From the NCBI GenBank assembly GCA_023390985.1, contig JAEWBU010000162.1:1-16260 (forward strand): a DNA stretch of 16,260 nt, in the 5' to 3' direction. Positions 13,993 through 16,260 of this stretch are shown in pieces. A program made the position numbers and the translations under genes. The stretch comes from Pseudomonadota bacterium. Its GTDB lineage: Bacteria > Pseudomonadota > Gammaproteobacteria > Burkholderiales > Burkholderiaceae_C. The stretch's first letter is position 1, and every line of letters starts with the position of its first letter. Under the pieces are notes generated by a model. The model did no database searches. It was not told where the DNA came from and was given only the letters and a program-made list of their open reading frames with translations.

Positions 13993-14178
13993 ATGGAACG
14001 CAAACCGCAAGCTCCCGCCAAGCCGAACCGGCCCCCACCGACCGTGCCGAGCCGGCCGCAGGGCGGCACCGGCCGCTCCGGCCGTGGGTCCGCCAGCGCA
14101 CTCGAAGCCTGGAAGAAGGCGGAACTGACGCGGGTGCCGCGCGGCAACGGCCGCGACCCGGACGTTCCGACTCGCTGA
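13993..14178 (+). CDS. Possible small basic protein
   Basis: A 61-residue reading from ATG at 13993 with AAGGTG 4 bases upstream (13983-13988). The product (MERKPQAPAKPNRPPPTVPSRPQGG...SALEAWKKAELTRVPRGNGRDPDVPTR) is Pro/Arg/Gly-rich, strongly basic, and has one short helix (SALEAWKKAELTRV). It may bind nucleic acid or be a chance frame; no family recognised. Its stop is followed by a non-coding stretch that holds an imperfect inverted repeat. Confidence 0.4.
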   Translation: MERKPQAPAKPNRPPPTVPSRPQGGTGRSGRGSASALEAWKKAELTRVPRGNGRDPDVPTR

Positions 14179-14365
14179 AGTTTCTGCCTGAGCTGTAGGC
14201 GGCGCATCCCGCCAAGTCGCCCCGCTCTCCTACAAGGTCCGCCGCTGAGGCAGGCCCACCATCCGTTCATTGCACCCCGTTACCGGGAGGCGAGACGGAC
14301 TGGGAACCGCATGAGCGCTCCGTCGGCCCGCAAGGGCTTTGCCTCGCGCTCTGCGCCAACGCTCT
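14179..14365. other. Non-coding stretch with a long imperfect inverted repeat
   Basis: I see no supportable gene here. The outer arms TGCCTGAGC (14185-14193) and GCTGAGGCA (14244-14252) pair with one mismatch, and the nested TGTAGG (14194-14199) and CCTACA (14229-14234) pair exactly, as do GGCGGC and GCCGC parts with bulges. This would fold as a roughly 68-base branched hairpin between two converging genes. It could be a terminator without a U-tract or another dispersed repeat. Confidence 0.45.
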
Positions 14366-15517
14366 CTAGAGCGCCTTCATCCAGGCGGCCATCTCGTCGG
14401 CCACCTGCTCCACCAGCGCCGGCTGTCCCGCCAGGTAGTGGTTCCCGCCCTTCACGTCGATGTTGCGGATGCGGCCCGGTGCCGCCTGCAGCCACGCGTC
14501 CCGCGTGCTCGGGAAGGTGGACCGGTCGGCGGTGTAGGTGTGCAGCAGCACCGGCACCGAAGTGCGCGAGAGATTGCCCGGCCCGTCGGCCCGGCTGCGC
14601 GGCGACCACTGCGACAGGAAGCCGGTGAGCGAAGTGATGCGGCCCATCTGGCTGGCCGCGTAATTGACGGCGCGCGCGCCGTCCGCGCCGGCGCCCCACA
14701 CGCTGCCCACGTCGCGGTCGTTCGCGTCCAGCGACAGGTCAAGGCAACGCGGATCGGCATGCGTGCGATGGATGACGAACACCTGGTCGCGCGGGCTGCC
14801 CGGCGCCTTCATTCCGCGCAGCAGCGCCAGGCGCTGTTCCACCCAGCGGTCGATGCGCGCCAGCCGCGCCTCCTGCGCGGCGCGAAAGCGCGCCAGGAAC
14901 GCCGGCTGATACGGCGGACCATTGGCCGGGTCGTACATGTCCAGGTCCGGGTTGGCGGTGAGCGGATCGGCCTCGTCGAACACGGAGGGATCGATCCAGC
15001 GGCGCATCAGGTGCGAGCGGCCCTCGTGCGCCGCGCACAGCGCCAGGCCCTGCACCGGCGGCAGGTCCTGCGGCGACAGGCCCGCCGGGTCGCCGTCGAC
15101 CATGCGCTCGATCGTCAGGTTCTCGGCCTGCGCCTGGTAGAAGGCCGCGAGCGCCGCGCCGCCGGAATTGCCGATCAGCACGACCTTGTCGTAACCCTCC
15201 GAGTGCAGGAACCGCACGCCCGCCCCCAGGTCCTGGATGACACGCTCCATCAGCAGCAGCGTGTCGTTGCCCGCGTAGCGCGAGTTCAGGCCCATGCAGG
15301 TGATGCCGCGCTCGGCCAGCGGACCGATCAGGTAATGCCCCATGAAGTTGCTGGCCGGGTGCATGACGATGGCCGCGACGTTCTTCGGACCGATGGGCTC
15401 GGCCCAGGCGCCGTAGATGCGCGGCCGCAGCAGCTGCAGGCCCGACTGGCTCTCCAGTGCGGCGCCGGGCTTGACGTCGATGGCGACCAGCTGGGGCACG
15501 GGCGTGGACATCGTCAT
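14366..15517 (-). CDS. Alpha/beta hydrolase
   Basis: This 383-residue cytoplasmic protein has the alpha/beta-hydrolase layout: strand and turn AAIVMHPASN (residues 48-57, the oxyanion region), RGITCMGLNSRYAGND, then the nucleophile elbow KVVLIGNSGGAALAAFY with Ser at residue 118, and a C-terminal GGNHYLAG with a likely catalytic His at residue 360. A long helical lid between about 135 and 270 separates core parts. The acid residue cannot be assigned by eye. The start at 15517 has GAGGAG at 15524-15529; the second Met at 15511 is also possible. The substrate is unknown; ester or C-C bond cleavage in aromatic or steroid breakdown is typical for such LysR-linked hydrolases, but this is a guess. 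The gene lies 10 bases after a LysR gene and is surely coupled to it. Confidence 0.85.
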   Translation of the reverse strand: MTMSTPVPQLVAIDVKPGAALESQSGLQLLRPRIYGAWAEPIGPKNVAAIVMHPASNFMGHYLIGPLAERGITCMGLNSRYAGNDTLLLMERVIQDLGAGVRFLHSEGYDKVVLIGNSGGAALAAFYQAQAENLTIERMVDGDPAGLSPQDLPPVQGLALCAAHEGRSHLMRRWIDPSVFDEADPLTANPDLDMYDPANGPPYQPAFLARFRAAQEARLARIDRWVEQRLALLRGMKAPGSPRDQVFVIHRTHADPRCLDLSLDANDRDVGSVWGAGADGARAVNYAASQMGRITSLTGFLSQWSPRSRADGPGNLSRTSVPVLLHTYTADRSTFPSTRDAWLQAAPGRIRNIDVKGGNHYLAGQPALVEQVADEMAAWMKAL

Positions 15518-15523
15518 TCGATT

Positions 15524-15529
15524 CTCCTC
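15524..15529 (-). promoter_or_regulatory. Ribosome binding site of the hydrolase gene, overlapping the LysR stop
   Basis: GAGGAG on the minus strand, 6 bases before the ATG at 15517. It overlaps the TGA stop of the LysR gene (15528-15530), which supports the start choice and translational coupling. Confidence 0.7.
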
Positions 15530-16260
15530 AGTTCCGCGGTTCCCGGAACAGCTCGCCGATCAGCCCGCGCAGCCACGCATTGCCGGGGTCGGCCTCGAAG
15601 CGGCGGCTCCAGTGCAGCGACACGGTGAAGTCGCGTCCCGCGACCGGCGGCTCGACGATGGCGTAGCCGCCCTCGGCCGCGAAGCCCTGGGCGATGTTGC
15701 GCGGCATCACCACCGCCAGGTCGGTGGCGCGCACGATGGACGGCAGCACCATGAAGTGCTCGGTGGTCAGCCGCAGCCGGTCTTCCACCTTCAGCCGCTG
15801 CAGGATGCGCAGCGTGTCCTCGTGGGTGCGCACGTTGACGAACTCCAGCTCGCGCAGCGCCTGCAGCAGCGCCGCCCCGCTGCGCTTGCGGCGGGTGAAG
15901 GGATGGCCGGCGCGCAGCAGCACGATGTAGCGGTCGCGCAGCAGCTCCATGCGCTGGGTGTCGCGCACCTGCGGCAGGAAGCCGAAGGCGAAGTCGATGC
16001 GGCCGCCGTCCAGCGCGTCGGTGACCTCGGTGCGCGGCAGCGGCAGCGTTTCCAGCCGCACGCCGGGCGCGCGCTCGCGCAGCGCCGAGATCAGCTCGGG
16101 CAGGAAGCGGCCCTCGCCGATGTCGCTCATGTGGATGCGGAAGGTGCGCTGCGCGGCGGCCGGCTCGAAGCCGGCGGCGTCGGCCAGCGCCAGCTCGAGC
16201 GTGGCCAGTGCGCTCGCCACCGCCGGCGCCAGCCGGTCGGCGCGCGGCGTGGGCTTGACC
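15528..16260 (-). CDS. LysR-family transcription regulator (5' partial, effector-binding domain)
   Basis: The frame stays open to the window edge, so the gene begins beyond 16260. The first visible residues, VKPTPRADRLAPAV, match the end of the LysR DNA-binding region (compare the usual PTPRAERLAPAV); the helix-turn-helix itself is outside. What follows is a full effector-binding domain starting at RTFRIHMSDIGEGRFLPELISALRERAPGVRLE and including DGGRIDFAFGFLP, RDRYIVLLRAGHPF and PSIVRATDLAVVMPRNIA. The C-terminal part (VSLHWSRRFEADPGNAWLRGLIGELF) resembles the NodD/NahR/LinR-type branch, often tied to aromatic or related catabolic genes. It is the first gene of a unit with the hydrolase and probably regulates it. 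A GTG at 16220 is an internal codon, not the start. Confidence 0.9.
   Translation of the reverse strand, partial: VKPTPRADRLAPAVASALATLELALADAAGFEPAAAQRTFRIHMSDIGEGRFLPELISALRERAPGVRLETLPLPRTEVTDALDGGRIDFAFGFLPQVRDTQRMELLRDRYIVLLRAGHPFTRRKRSGAALLQALRELEFVNVRTHEDTLRILQRLKVEDRLRLTTEHFMVLPSIVRATDLAVVMPRNIAQGFAAEGGYAIVEPPVAGRDFTVSLHWSRRFEADPGNAWLRGLIGELFREPRN

Noticed and set aside
14346..14374. GCGCTCT / AGAGCGC inverted repeat at the hydrolase gene end as a terminator
   Set aside because: Seven-base arms with a 15-base loop, partly within the stop region and without a following T-run on the minus strand; too weak to call.

Overview
The window is about 70% G+C with dense, tightly packed genes. 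Gene content and protein style (FimV-like protein next to a surface-adhesin E-like protein, BMP-type ABC importer beside xanthine dehydrogenase, several LysR regulators, a GTCATTCCCGCGAAGGCGGG-type palindromic repeat) suggest a betaproteobacterium of the order Burkholderiales, probably Comamonadaceae (Ramlibacter/Variovorax-like). This placement is inference from composition and gene style; there is no rRNA or other marker gene in the window.

Layout. (1) 1-1727: the 3' end of a FimV/HubP-like inner-membrane protein gene overlaps a small secreted surface-adhesin E-like gene; a palindromic terminator follows. (2) 1740-2401: a convergent gene for a secreted cysteine-rich protein of unknown function, followed upstream by a strong bidirectional terminator. 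(3) 2402-8122, minus strand: a compact operon in the order LysR regulator, double ABC ATPase, permease, permease, BMP-family lipoprotein. The first four genes overlap by 4 to 8 bases. (4) 8123-8216: a divergent control region with an inverted repeat. (5) 8217-12073, plus strand: xdhA and xdhB, the two subunits of a bacterial xanthine dehydrogenase, overlapping by 4 bases. A 109-residue protein with an HExxH motif follows at once, where xdhC might be expected. (6) 12433-14365: a looser region with several very small predicted proteins, a palindromic repeat pair and an imperfect long inverted repeat. (7) 14366-16260, minus strand: an alpha/beta hydrolase gene coupled to a LysR regulator gene that runs off the window end.

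How it works together. Regions 3 to 5 read as one purine-use module: the BMP protein would bind a purine nucleoside or base outside the inner membrane, the two permeases and the ATPase would import it, and XdhAB would oxidise hypoxanthine/xanthine to urate. The LysR protein, encoded first in the transporter operon and divergent from xdhA, is the obvious candidate regulator of both sides. The substrate assignment is inferred from the neighbours and the family, not proven by the sequence.

Most noteworthy: a palindromic repeat sits in frame inside xdhA, encoding a linker between its iron-sulphur and FAD domains. The same repeat occurs as an inverted pair about 4 kb away, with a base change that keeps the hairpin paired. 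Other points are the small HExxH protein after xdhB, the 12-cysteine secreted protein, and the inverted repeat between the LysR gene and xdhA. I found no CRISPR array, tRNA, rRNA, transposase or phage genes.
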